DNA of 64,000 bases, taken from Arcobacter sp. (lineage in GTDB: Bacteria > Campylobacterota > Campylobacteria > Campylobacterales > Sulfurimonadaceae). The notes beneath the pieces are model-generated. The model did not search any database. It was given only the letters and a program-made list of their open reading frames with translations, and was not told the origin of the DNA. The position numbers and the translations under genes were made by a program. Below are positions 57,147 to 64,000 of the stretch, piece after piece (the first letter of the stretch is position 1; each line of letters begins with the position of its first letter). The stretch spans positions 98,557 to 162,556 of the forward strand of contig JAGXFN010000008.1 in NCBI GenBank assembly GCA_024637195.1, in the 5' to 3' direction.

Positions 57147-57927
57147 TATTTTTCCTTTCATACGCTATACCACGTTTGGTTTGAATTGCAAAGTCGCATA
57201 AGGCTTTGACATATTCATTTTCGCTCGCATCAAGAAGTTCCTGTGCGGTCTCTTTTAGCGGGCGTCCTTTTTCAAAGAGTTCCTTATAGGCCGTCTTGAG
57301 CTGATCGATGTCGCTGCGTGCCAGTTTACGGCGAAGTCCTGTCAGGTTCAAGCCGCGAAGACTTGCACGGTTGCCCTCGACCATACAAAAGGGAGGAACG
57401 TCTTGCGAAAGTGCAGAAGCGCCGGCCACCATAGCATAGTTGCCGATTTTGACGAACTGATGCACAGGTGTCATACCGCCGACAACGACATGATCTCCAA
57501 TCTCTACATGGCCCGCTATCGTTGCTGCATTGGCAAAGATGCAGTGGCTTCCGATGATGCAGTCGTGTCCGACATGCACATATCCCATCAGAAGATTGTG
57601 GCTGCCGATGACTGTTTTGGAGCCACCGCCGACTGTTCCGGGGTTAAGAAGAGTGAACTCTCGGATAGTGTTGCCGTCTCCGATGATCAACTCCACTTCT
57701 TCCCCGTTATACTTAAGATCTTGCGGGATAGAACCGACAACTGCGTGAGAAAAGATTCTGTTGTTTTTGCCGATAGTCGTCTTCCCGTAGATGCAGGCAC
57801 CTTGGGCAACCGTCGTACCCTCGCCTATTGTCGCCTGTGAAGAGACAAAGGCGTAGGGTGCTATAGAGACATTCTCAGCAATACGAGCGCCCTCTTCTAC
57901 GATGGCCAGTGGAGAAATCATACTCAT
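57136..57927 (-). CDS. lpxA: UDP-GlcNAc acyltransferase LpxA
   Basis: 263 residues of left-handed beta-helix hexapeptide repeats. The catalytic His region [14 protein letters not shown] and the NPGTVGGG segment are present. It performs the first step of lipid A synthesis. It forms an operon with fabZ, as in most proteobacteria. Confidence 0.97.
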   Translation of the reverse strand: MSMISPLAIVEEGARIAENVSIAPYAFVSSQATIGEGTTVAQGACIYGKTTIGKNNRIFSHAVVGSIPQDLKYNGEEVELIIGDGNTIREFTLLNPGTVGGGSKTVIGSHNLLMGYVHVGHDCIIGSHCIFANAATIAGHVEIGDHVVVGGMTPVHQFVKIGNYAMVAGASALSQDVPPFCMVEGNRASLRGLNLTGLRRKLARSDIDQLKTAYKELFEKGRPLKETAQELLDASENEYVKALCDFAIQTKRGIAYERKNSDS

Positions 57928-57936
57928 TACCCCTCC

Positions 57937-58380
57937 TTACTTATCTACTACCATAGCTTTTAGCTCTGCTTCAGAAACAAGGTTTCCGTCCACAAATGCC
58001 TTGCCGTGAAGTACCCAGATAGCACCCTTGTTTTTGATCACAGAGATCTCATACTCCAAACGGTCGCCTGGACGTACCGGGGAGCGGAATTTTGCCTTGT
58101 CTATGCTCATAAAGTAGACAACTTTTTCAGCGGCCTGCGCCTCGGTCATGTTCATACTCTTGAAAGCTAAAATACCGCCTGCCTGCGCCATACCCTCCAA
58201 GATCATAACACCCGGATAGATAGGATGTCCCGGAAAGTGTCCTTGAAACACCTGCTCACCAATAGTGACATTTTTAAAACCTAAAAGTTTTTGATTATCA
58301 TCAATCTGCGTAACACGGTCAATCAATAAGAAAGGGTATCTATGAGGTAATATTTTTTGAATTTCTACAACATCCATCAT
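57937..58380 (-). CDS. fabZ: 3-hydroxyacyl-ACP dehydratase FabZ
   Basis: 147 residues, hot-dog fold, with [12 protein letters not shown], the catalytic His in [20 protein letters not shown] and the conserved Glu in the same stretch. It acts in fatty acid elongation and lies 9 bases before lpxA. Confidence 0.97.
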   Translation of the reverse strand: MMDVVEIQKILPHRYPFLLIDRVTQIDDNQKLLGFKNVTIGEQVFQGHFPGHPIYPGVMILEGMAQAGGILAFKSMNMTEAQAAEKVVYFMSIDKAKFRSPVRPGDRLEYEISVIKNKGAIWVLHGKAFVDGNLVSEAELKAMVVDK

Positions 58381-58451
58381 AAGCGCTAAAGCCTTTTTAT
58401 AAAATTTGGCTATTTTAACGCATATTTTGTTAATTGAACATTATGGGCGCC

Positions 58452-59537
58452 TTATTCGTGCTTCAAAAGAAGATATTCGCGACTGTCTTCATAGGTCACT
58501 GCATCGAGATGAATGTCTATTTTTCCCTCGCGGAGCTCATCCACAACAAAAATTGGACTCAGATCGTAAGCAGAACGGCAAAGCTCTTGACGCAGAAGTA
58601 TCTCGCGCTCAACCTGTAGCGGAGAAAATATCATCTCCCTGACGCTTTTGAAACTGCTCTTTGCCAAGGTGTTAAACTGTTCCAAGGTGATAAACTTCAC
58701 CTCTTCGCGGTTCAAAAAATAGATGTTGTTGAGACTCTGTTCTATGCGTCCGTTGACTTTTTTACGCGGCAAGGTCGAATAGATCAGCGCATACGCGTCA
58801 ACGCTCATTTTATCCAGCGTGACACGACAGCTGTATTGGCGGTAGTTTAAAAACTTCTCCCGTACCAGCTGATACGCTCGGCCCTCTTCTTCATACTCCA
58901 TACGACGCGCATAAAGCTCCAGCCTCTCTTCGATTGAGGCAGGAAGGACCTGAGCTCCTATTGGAGAAAACATCTCGTCCATCAGTTTCTCCTGCTGATC
59001 GCGCTGCATACTCAGCCCATAGATACAGCCGCAATAGTCCTGACGGTAAAGCTGTTCCTCTTTGCTTACGCGGCTCTGGTCCTGACTTCCTCCGCCTGAG
59101 CGGTAGTCCACAGCGATAAACTCGACTCCGTTTTTTTCAAAAAAGGCATCCCCGATGCGCTTGAGCTGCTCTTGTGATTTCAAGGGAGAGACAAGAAGGG
59201 TCGTCGTGATCTTTTTTTCGCCCATCTCAAGCGCTTTTAGCGCAGAGACCTCAAAACGCCGGTCAAAACAGACCTCGCAGCGTTTCCCTTTTTCAGGCTC
59301 TTTCTCAAGTCCGCGCACCAGTTGCATCCATGTCTCAAAGTCATACTCGCCTTCAAGCAGCTCAATGCCCAATTTTTTACAGCTTCTTTGAACATCCAAA
59401 TAGCGCAGCTGGTACTCAGAGTAGGGATGAATATTGGGATCGTAAAAAAAGCCGGTGAGTTTTTCTTCAGGAAAGTCAGCTTGGAGTTTTTCTAAAAAGA
59501 AATGGGAGTCTACCGAACAGCAGATATGAACTAACAC
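58452..59537 (-). CDS. queH: Epoxyqueuosine reductase QueH
   Basis: 361 residues from the GTG at 59537 (AAAAGG upstream). The longer frame would start inside the ppiB terminator hairpin. The metal- and cluster-binding residues of QueH are visible: the adjacent pair in HICCSVDSHF, CEVC in KGKRCEVCFDRRF and CGC in QDYCGCIYG. QueH reduces epoxyqueuosine to queuosine in tRNA as a cobalamin-independent alternative to QueG. A C-terminal extension of about 150 residues follows the core. Confidence 0.92.
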   Translation of the reverse strand: MLVHICCSVDSHFFLEKLQADFPEEKLTGFFYDPNIHPYSEYQLRYLDVQRSCKKLGIELLEGEYDFETWMQLVRGLEKEPEKGKRCEVCFDRRFEVSALKALEMGEKKITTTLLVSPLKSQEQLKRIGDAFFEKNGVEFIAVDYRSGGGSQDQSRVSKEEQLYRQDYCGCIYGLSMQRDQQEKLMDEMFSPIGAQVLPASIEERLELYARRMEYEEEGRAYQLVREKFLNYRQYSCRVTLDKMSVDAYALIYSTLPRKKVNGRIEQSLNNIYFLNREEVKFITLEQFNTLAKSSFKSVREMIFSPLQVEREILLRQELCRSAYDLSPIFVVDELREGKIDIHLDAVTYEDSREYLLLKHE

Positions 59538-59550
59538 ATTAAAGCCTTTT

Positions 59551-59572
59551 AAAAGATGAGGCCGAAGCCTCA
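59551..59572 (-). terminator. UUCG-capped terminator after ppiB
   Basis: On the minus strand TGAGGC-TTCG-GCCTCA (59557-59572) is followed by TCTTTT, 8 bases after the ppiB stop. Confidence 0.65.
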
Positions 59573-59579
59573 CAGTACA

Positions 59580-60071
59580 CTAGCGCTCTGCCAGGATCTC
59601 AACCGATTCGATAGCGTCTTGCATCTGAAGCGAATCAAGCACCGCCATAGACGCTTCGTCGTCCTGCTCAATACCGCCAAAAACAGTATGAACGCCGTCA
59701 AGGTGAGGTGTCGGGCCGAAACAGATGAAGAACTGGCTGCCGCCTGTGTCCGGTCCCGCATGTGCCATAGAGAGTGTCCCTTTGACATGTTTGTGCGTGT
59801 TCAATGATGCCTCACAGGCGATAGCCCAGCCCGGTCCGCCAGTGCCACGGCCGCTAGGACAACCGCCCTGCGCCATAAAACCCGGGATAACACGGTGAAA
59901 ATTAAGGTTGTTATAAAAACCGTCATTGGCCAGAGTCGCAAAGTTCGCTACGGTATTTGGTGTCTCGTCACCATAAAGTTTCAACCAGATAACGCCCTTG
60001 GATGTTGTCATCTTAGCCCACTGAAACGAAGCCATTTCTTCCGCTGAGTAGTTATATGTTTTTAAAGACAT
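59580..60071 (-). CDS. ppiB: Cyclophilin-type peptidyl-prolyl isomerase
   Basis: 163 residues from the ATG at 60071. A typical cyclophilin core: [34 protein letters not shown] and FGGI. There is no signal peptide, so it is cytoplasmic (PpiB-like). TATAAT at 60110-60105 is a plausible promoter. Confidence 0.93.
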   Translation of the reverse strand: MSLKTYNYSAEEMASFQWAKMTTSKGVIWLKLYGDETPNTVANFATLANDGFYNNLNFHRVIPGFMAQGGCPSGRGTGGPGWAIACEASLNTHKHVKGTLSMAHAGPDTGGSQFFICFGPTPHLDGVHTVFGGIEQDDEASMAVLDSLQMQDAIESVEILAER

Positions 60072-60104
60072 TGTCAATTCCTATTATAGATATAGATTTG
60101 CGAA

Positions 60105-60110
60105 ATTATA
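60105..60110 (-). promoter_or_regulatory. ppiB promoter -10 box
   Basis: TATAAT on the minus strand, 34 bases before the start codon. A second TATAAT at 60088-60083 is too close to the start for a leader with a ribosome binding site. Confidence 0.45.
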
Positions 60111-60203
60111 ATCAATCTTTCTTAAGGGCATCTCTCTATCTGGTTTAAGATGCAGGTAAAAAGAGTTTATGAAGTTGTTGTTTGTTTGTTATGCTGCAGA
60201 AAT

Positions 60204-60223
60204 TCCCATCTGTGAGGATGGGA
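60204..60223 (-). terminator. Possible terminator after the secreted coiled-coil gene
   Basis: TCCCATC and GATGGGA form a perfect 7-base stem with a 6-base loop, 37 bases after the stop at 60260. Only a short ATTT follows on the minus strand, so termination may be weak. Confidence 0.42.
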
Positions 60224-60259
60224 GTCAAGAGGGCTTGTGGGCTTCTTTATGAGGGAGTT

Positions 60260-60730
60260 CTATTTGCCAGAATCAAACTCTTTTTCGGATTTTTCCCAGG
60301 CTTTTTCTAGTGTTCTGTACGCATCAGAAAAACCTTTTTTCATTTCTTCCCAGGCGCTAGCGGAACTGCTTTTCATGCTGCCGTACCATTCAGCCACTTT
60401 TGTACGCTGCTTACGCAAGGCTTTCATATTGGCGCGAGTTTCTGCACGGGCTGTTTTTGTCATTGATTCCCAGTTTTTATCAATGCGTGACTCTAGTGAT
60501 TCGATTTGCTTGTCTAGTTTATCCAAAGTCTTTTGCGTTATCTTAACTGCTTCGTCTCGCTGCTCAGCGGTATAGGATTTAAGAGTATTGAGCAAGTCAT
60601 TCATCTCTTGTTTAACTTCTTTTGCCGTAGTTTCATCGCTTGAGGACTGGGCATAACATGTCGGTACACCGGCTAATAGCATAAAGATGATGTACGGAAC
60701 AAGACTATACGCATTTTTTTTTGACTTCAT
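60260..60730 (-). CDS. Secreted coiled-coil protein, paralogue of the next gene
   Basis: 156 residues: a signal peptide (about 1-27, cleaved near CYAQSS) and then long charged helices. Its C-terminal part (SASAWEEMKKGFSDAYRTLE, then KAWEKSEKEF) resembles the C-terminal part of the protein at 60800 (SEDTWEELKEDMDSTWDSLE). This suggests a secreted paralogue of an sll1863-type stress-response protein. Function unknown. Confidence 0.78.
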   Translation of the reverse strand: MKSKKNAYSLVPYIIFMLLAGVPTCYAQSSSDETTAKEVKQEMNDLLNTLKSYTAEQRDEAVKITQKTLDKLDKQIESLESRIDKNWESMTKTARAETRANMKALRKQRTKVAEWYGSMKSSSASAWEEMKKGFSDAYRTLEKAWEKSEKEFDSGK

Positions 60731-60799
60731 TTTTTCTCCTTTGTTTTGTTGGATCTGTTTTCTGTTTAGGCCAAAAAGGCCAAATGAACAGCAGCGGGC

Positions 60800-61087
60800 C
60801 TATTTAAACTTGGCAGTAACCGACTTGAGTTTTTTCTCAAGAGAGTCCCATGTACTGTCCATATCTTCTTTGAGCTCTTCCCAGGTATCTTCGCTGGATT
60901 GTTTTAGCTCTGTAAGTTTTTCATTGGCTTCTTTTTGTTTCTTTTGCAGTTCATTGACCTGCTCGTTGTATTCAATTTGTACATCAGCACTTGCATTCTT
61001 TGCTTTTGCCTTAAGCTTGTCTATTTCCGCAGCCCATTCGTCTAGCTGCGCCTGCAGTTTCTTCTCGTAATTTTGTTTCATACCCAT
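60800..61087 (-). CDS. sll1863-like coiled-coil stress-response protein
   Basis: 95 residues, entirely helical and highly charged, with KLQAQLDEWAAEIDKLKAKA matching the small proteins often annotated as sll1863-family stress-response proteins. There is no signal peptide. AAAGGAG lies upstream; the second codon pair also allows a start at 61081. The promoter has two direct GGTAAC repeats. It is probably in one operon with the secreted paralogue. Confidence 0.8.
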   Translation of the reverse strand: MGMKQNYEKKLQAQLDEWAAEIDKLKAKAKNASADVQIEYNEQVNELQKKQKEANEKLTELKQSSEDTWEELKEDMDSTWDSLEKKLKSVTAKFK

Positions 61088-61116
61088 GACACTCTCCTTT
61101 TATGCTATTTTTGTCT

Positions 61117-61146
61117 AGTATATCTGGTAACAAATATCATGGTAAC
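61117..61146 (-). promoter_or_regulatory. Promoter with direct repeats for the coiled-coil pair
   Basis: TATACT (61122-61117) is a -10 box on the minus strand. Two GTTACC repeats (61131-61126 and 61146-61141), 15 bases apart and each followed by a GATAT, cover the -35 region and spacer. They resemble binding sites for a regulator. Confidence 0.5.
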
Positions 61147-61279
61147 TAACGTGATAGAACAATTTACTTAAATAATTAATTTAATCAAACTGTATATATT
61201 TTATTTAAACCATGTATCAAGGAGTGCTTCTTTAAGATTGTTGTGTATCCGTTGTCTGTGCGATTCATGAAAATCAGTA

Positions 61280-61309
61280 TTGACATTTCATAAAATATTA
61301 TGTTATAAA
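61280..61309 (+). promoter_or_regulatory. Near-consensus sigma70 promoter
   Basis: TTGACA (61280-61285), an 18-base spacer and TATAAA (61304-61309) with an extended TGT. It is the best promoter in the window and drives the small membrane protein at 61339. Apart from the two promoters, the 251-base gap 61088-61338 shows nothing else. Confidence 0.72.
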
Positions 61310-61338
61310 TGATTACAAAATATTTTAAGGGGTTTATT

Positions 61339-61494
61339 ATGGAAATAAATTGGATATATGTAAGTGTTGGAATTATTGTTCTAGTTGGTATTGTCGTTGT
61401 AGATATTGTGCTTAATATAGATTCTTATTCTGGCAAAATATATACTAAAATATCAAACTTTATGAGCTTTTCAACCAGAGGTAAAAAGAAATAG
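61339..61494 (+). CDS. 51-residue single-span membrane protein
   Basis: Starts at the ATG at 61339, after an AAGGGG site. One membrane helix (about 5-27: WIYVSVGIIVLVGIVVVDIV) is followed by a basic tail ending RGKKK. Its strong promoter argues that it is real. Function unknown. Confidence 0.72.
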   Translation: MEINWIYVSVGIIVLVGIVVVDIVLNIDSYSGKIYTKISNFMSFSTRGKKK

Positions 61495-61573
61495 ACTTTA
61501 TTTATGCCAGGGTGTCTTTGTGTCTGTTTGATGCAGTCGATACTGATTTGCACTAACTGTCTTGAAAAATTGC

Positions 61574-61579
61574 TACAAT
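61574..61579 (+). promoter_or_regulatory. Promoter of the flavoprotein gene
   Basis: TGCTACAAT, an extended -10, 30 bases before the start codon, followed by the AAGAGGA ribosome binding site. Confidence 0.52.
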
Positions 61580-61608
61580 GTTCTCACACCAATTGATAAG
61601 AGGACGGT

Positions 61609-62943
61609 ATGAAAATAATCAGTATAGGCGGTAGTGCCGCAGGTATGAGCGCGGCAGCAAAGGCACAGCGTATGTTAAAAGAGGGCTCGGTCACTGTCTA
61701 TGAGATGAGTGAACACATCTCTTTTGGTGCCTGCGGTCTTCCCTATTTTGTCGGCGGCTTCTTTAACGAACCCTCCACAATGATCGCGCGTACCATAGAG
61801 CAGGCCCAAGAGAACGGTGTCTTTGTTTTTACACAACATCAGGTGCTCAGTATCGACCCGTCACAGCGCACACTGCAGATCAAAAACCTGCAAACAGACG
61901 AGATTTTTCAAGAACAATACGACAGACTCATGATCGCCACCGGAGCCAATGCCGTTATGCCTCCTTTTGAAAACATAAAACTTAAAAATATCTTTAAACT
62001 CACCAAGATGGAAGACGGCATTGGGCTAAAAGCTGCCGCCATGTCATCGCAAGTAAAAGATGTCACCGTGATAGGTGGGGGTTTTATCGGCGTAGAGGTC
62101 ATCGAAGCGATTAAAAAACTGGGCAAAAATGTTCGCCTTATCCAAAGAAGCGAACGTATTTTCAATGGTGTATTTGATGTCAGGATCACCGACATAATGC
62201 AAGAAGAGCTCTTGAAACATGGTGTTGAGCTTATCCTTAATGAGTCAGTCTTAAAATTTACAGGAGAGAAAAGTGTCGAAACCGTCGTCACGGACAAGGG
62301 CAGTTATAGCACCGATCTGGTCATCATAGCGACAGGCTTCGAGCCCAACACCTCCTTCTTGCAAGACAGCGGCATCGAGATGCTCCCCAACGGGGCGGTC
62401 ATCGTCAACCACAAAGGCGAGACAAATATCAAGGACATCTACGCCGCGGGAGACTGTGCCACCGTGCCGCACATCGTCAAAAAGCAGAACGTCTACCTTC
62501 CCCTTGCCACCGGAGCAAACAAACTCGGAAAGGTAGTCGGCGAGAATATGACTGGCGGAGATGCGCTCTATCCGGGTTCGCTGGGTTCGGCCTGTGTGAA
62601 GGTCATGGATCTTGAAGCGGCGACGACAGGCTTGCTCGAAGAGGATGCTATAGCACTTGGGCTTGCATACAAAACCGTCTTCATAAAAGACAAAAACCAG
62701 AGCGACTACTATCCCAAACAGCATGATATCTACATCAAGCTGATCTATGATGCCAAAGACAAGACCATTCTCGGCGGACAGACGCTGGGCAAAAATGGCG
62801 CTGCCCTGCGCATAGATGTCATTGCAATAGCAATAGCAGCAAAGATGAGCACGAATGATCTGGGCATGATGGACTTCTGTTACGCACCGCCATTTTCAAA
62901 ATCCTGGGATGCGCTAAACGTGGCCGGCAATGTTGCAAATTAG
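61609..62943 (+). CDS. CoA-disulfide reductase / NADH oxidase-family flavoprotein
   Basis: 444 residues. The FAD-binding motif GGSAAGMSAAAKA (8-20), the single redox Cys in FGACGLPYFVGG (about C44), a second Rossmann motif VIGGGFIGVEVIEA for NAD(P)H and the FAD motif DIYAAGDCA are clear. The single active Cys puts it with CoA-disulfide reductases, NADH oxidases and NADH-dependent sulfur reductases (Nsr). A role in sulfur metabolism or peroxide defence is plausible, but not decidable from sequence. Confidence 0.9.
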   Translation: MKIISIGGSAAGMSAAAKAQRMLKEGSVTVYEMSEHISFGACGLPYFVGGFFNEPSTMIARTIEQAQENGVFVFTQHQVLSIDPSQRTLQIKNLQTDEIFQEQYDRLMIATGANAVMPPFENIKLKNIFKLTKMEDGIGLKAAAMSSQVKDVTVIGGGFIGVEVIEAIKKLGKNVRLIQRSERIFNGVFDVRITDIMQEELLKHGVELILNESVLKFTGEKSVETVVTDKGSYSTDLVIIATGFEPNTSFLQDSGIEMLPNGAVIVNHKGETNIKDIYAAGDCATVPHIVKKQNVYLPLATGANKLGKVVGENMTGGDALYPGSLGSACVKVMDLEAATTGLLEEDAIALGLAYKTVFIKDKNQSDYYPKQHDIYIKLIYDAKDKTILGGQTLGKNGAALRIDVIAIAIAAKMSTNDLGMMDFCYAPPFSKSWDALNVAGNVAN

Positions 62944-62984
62944 TCAATAAAACTTAATTGAACCTAAAACTGTTTTTTTATCGA

Positions 62985-63071
62985 TACAATTAATAGTAAC
63001 TACAAATGCACTAAGCTATTATTGCGCATCTTTGGGCGGCCATAGAAACCTATTTGTATTTATATAGCCGC
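62985..63071 (+). promoter_or_regulatory. acs promoter and leader hairpin
   Basis: TACAAT (62985-62990) would give a leader of about 100 bases. GGGCGGCCATA (63034-63044) and TATAGCCGCCC (63061-63071) form an 11-base stem with one mismatch and a 16-base loop, ending 25 bases before the acs start. No T-run follows. It may be the end of the upstream transcript or a control element. Confidence 0.45.
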
Positions 63072-63096
63072 CCTTTAACATTATTCACAGGAATTA

Positions 63097-64000
63097 AAAT
63101 GAGCGAAACAGTTAAAAAACCGATCTTCCAGCCCAATCCGGAATTTGCTAAAACAGCACGTATTAAAAGCATGGATGAGTATTATGCGCTTACAAAAAAA
63201 GCCGAAGAGGATTATGAGGGGTTTTGGGGAGACTACGCAAAAGAGAAGATCACCTGGACGAAGCCTTTTACAAAGGTGCTTGACGAGTCTAATGCTCCTT
63301 TTTACTCCTGGTTTGAAGGCGGCCAGCTAAATGTTTCTGAGCAGTGTATCGACCGACATCTTGACACTCAGAAGAACAAGGTAGCCATCATCTTCGAGGG
63401 CGACAACGGCGACAAGGAAATGATCACCTATCTTGAGCTGCATTATCGTGTCAACAAGTTCGCCAACCTGCTTAAAAACAAGTTCGGCGTCAAAAAAGGT
63501 GATCGTGTTGTTATCTATATGCCGATGATCCCCGAAGCCGCTTTTGCGATGCTGGCCTGCGCACGTTTAGGAGCGATCCACTCCATCGTGTTTGGCGGTT
63601 TCTCTGCCGAAGCGCTTCGCGACCGCATCGAGGATGCGCAGGCAAAAGTCGTTATCACGGCCGACGGTGCTTACCGCAAGGGCAAACCCTATATGCTCAA
63701 ACCGGTTGTCGACGATGCTCTTAGCGGCGATACCTGTGTCGAGAAGGTCTGTGTCGTTCAACGCAATCATGAAGATGTCACCTGGGTAGCCGGACGCGAC
63801 TACTCCTACAATGAGATGGTCGATCACGAGTCCAGCAAGTGTGCAGCTGAAGTGATGGAGTCCGAAGACCCGCTCTTTTTGCTCTACACTTCAGGCTCGA
63901 CGGGCAAACCAAAAGGGGTTCAGCACAACAGCGCGGGTTACATCCTCTGGGCGCAGATGACAATGGAATGGGTATTTGACGTCAAAGCGGACGATACCTA
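63097..64000 (+). CDS. acs: Acetyl-CoA synthetase, 5' part
   Basis: The first 301 codons; the gene runs out of the window. It begins [20 protein letters not shown], and the acyl-adenylate domain includes [31 protein letters not shown] and the AMP-binding P-loop [11 protein letters not shown]. It activates acetate to acetyl-CoA. The full protein is usually about 650 residues. Confidence 0.95.

Overview
The window looks like a chromosomal segment of a Campylobacterota (Epsilonproteobacteria) bacterium, most likely Sulfurimonas- or Sulfuricurvum-like. The main evidence is gene order. The minus-strand run rplU-rpmA-obgE-proB-fmt-birA-parA-parB-atpF'-atpF-atpH-atpA-atpG-atpD-atpC-tolQ-tolR-tolA-tolB, and further on pal-cpoB-slyD-fabD-mtnN-ttcA, follows the block I recall from Campylobacter jejuni (about Cj0094 to Cj0118). 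A UPF0323 lipoprotein paired with a glutathionylspermidine-synthase-like gene, QueH, and a MutS carrying a C-terminal HNH domain agree with this. I saw no rRNA, tRNA, CRISPR array, insertion sequence or prophage.

Layout. 1-5.3 kb (minus): the rpmH-rnpA-yidD-yidC-jag-mnmE-ruvX cluster (ribosomal protein, RNase P, membrane insertion, tRNA modification). 5.4-10.1 kb: yigZ and mutY diverge from a mirror-image promoter, followed by an envelope protein, a ChaN-like lipoprotein and small unknown genes. 10.3-17.7 kb (minus): ttcA, mtnN, a nitrilase, fabD, a degenerate sigma54-activator-like protein, slyD, an LpxR-like protein, cpoB and pal. 17.8-24.6 kb: a mixed-strand insert (aroQ, a B12/radical SAM protein, arsB-like, a DTW protein, hemF, two response regulators) that separates pal-cpoB from tolQRAB. 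24.6-39.2 kb (minus): tolBARQ, ATP synthase F1 plus b/b' stalks, parBA, birA, fmt, proB, obgE, rpmA and rplU. 39.5-44.4 kb: ridA, a thioredoxin-like protein, dapE, small lipoproteins, a deletion-fused efflux pseudogene, HdeD and an M90 peptidase. 44.4-47.3 kb: mutS-HNH. 47.5-53.9 kb: a PAS protein, the glutathionylspermidine-synthase pair, yrdC and carB. 54-60 kb (minus): mreC, mreB, clpX, lpxA, fabZ, queH and ppiB. 60-64 kb: two coiled-coil stress-like proteins, a small membrane protein, a CoA-disulfide-reductase-like flavoprotein and the start of acs.

The genes are mostly housekeeping: translation, cell envelope and cell shape, energy, amino acid and cofactor synthesis. The more unusual observations are as follows. 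Two clearly conserved proteins (RnpA and the DTW protein) have no in-frame ATG, GTG or TTG upstream of their conserved N-termini, and both have an ATA at the expected place overlapping the upstream stop codon. The divergent yigZ/mutY promoter predicts leaderless mRNAs on both sides. There is a long structured leader before rplU and an unexplained folded element upstream of mutS. A TolC-ABC permease gene remnant marks a deleted efflux operon. Several proteins have lost a key residue or motif: the HPt domain lacks its His, TtcA lacks one Fe-S Cys, and the sigma54-activator-like protein lacks GAFTGA. No block in the window looks to me like a complete undescribed multi-gene system.
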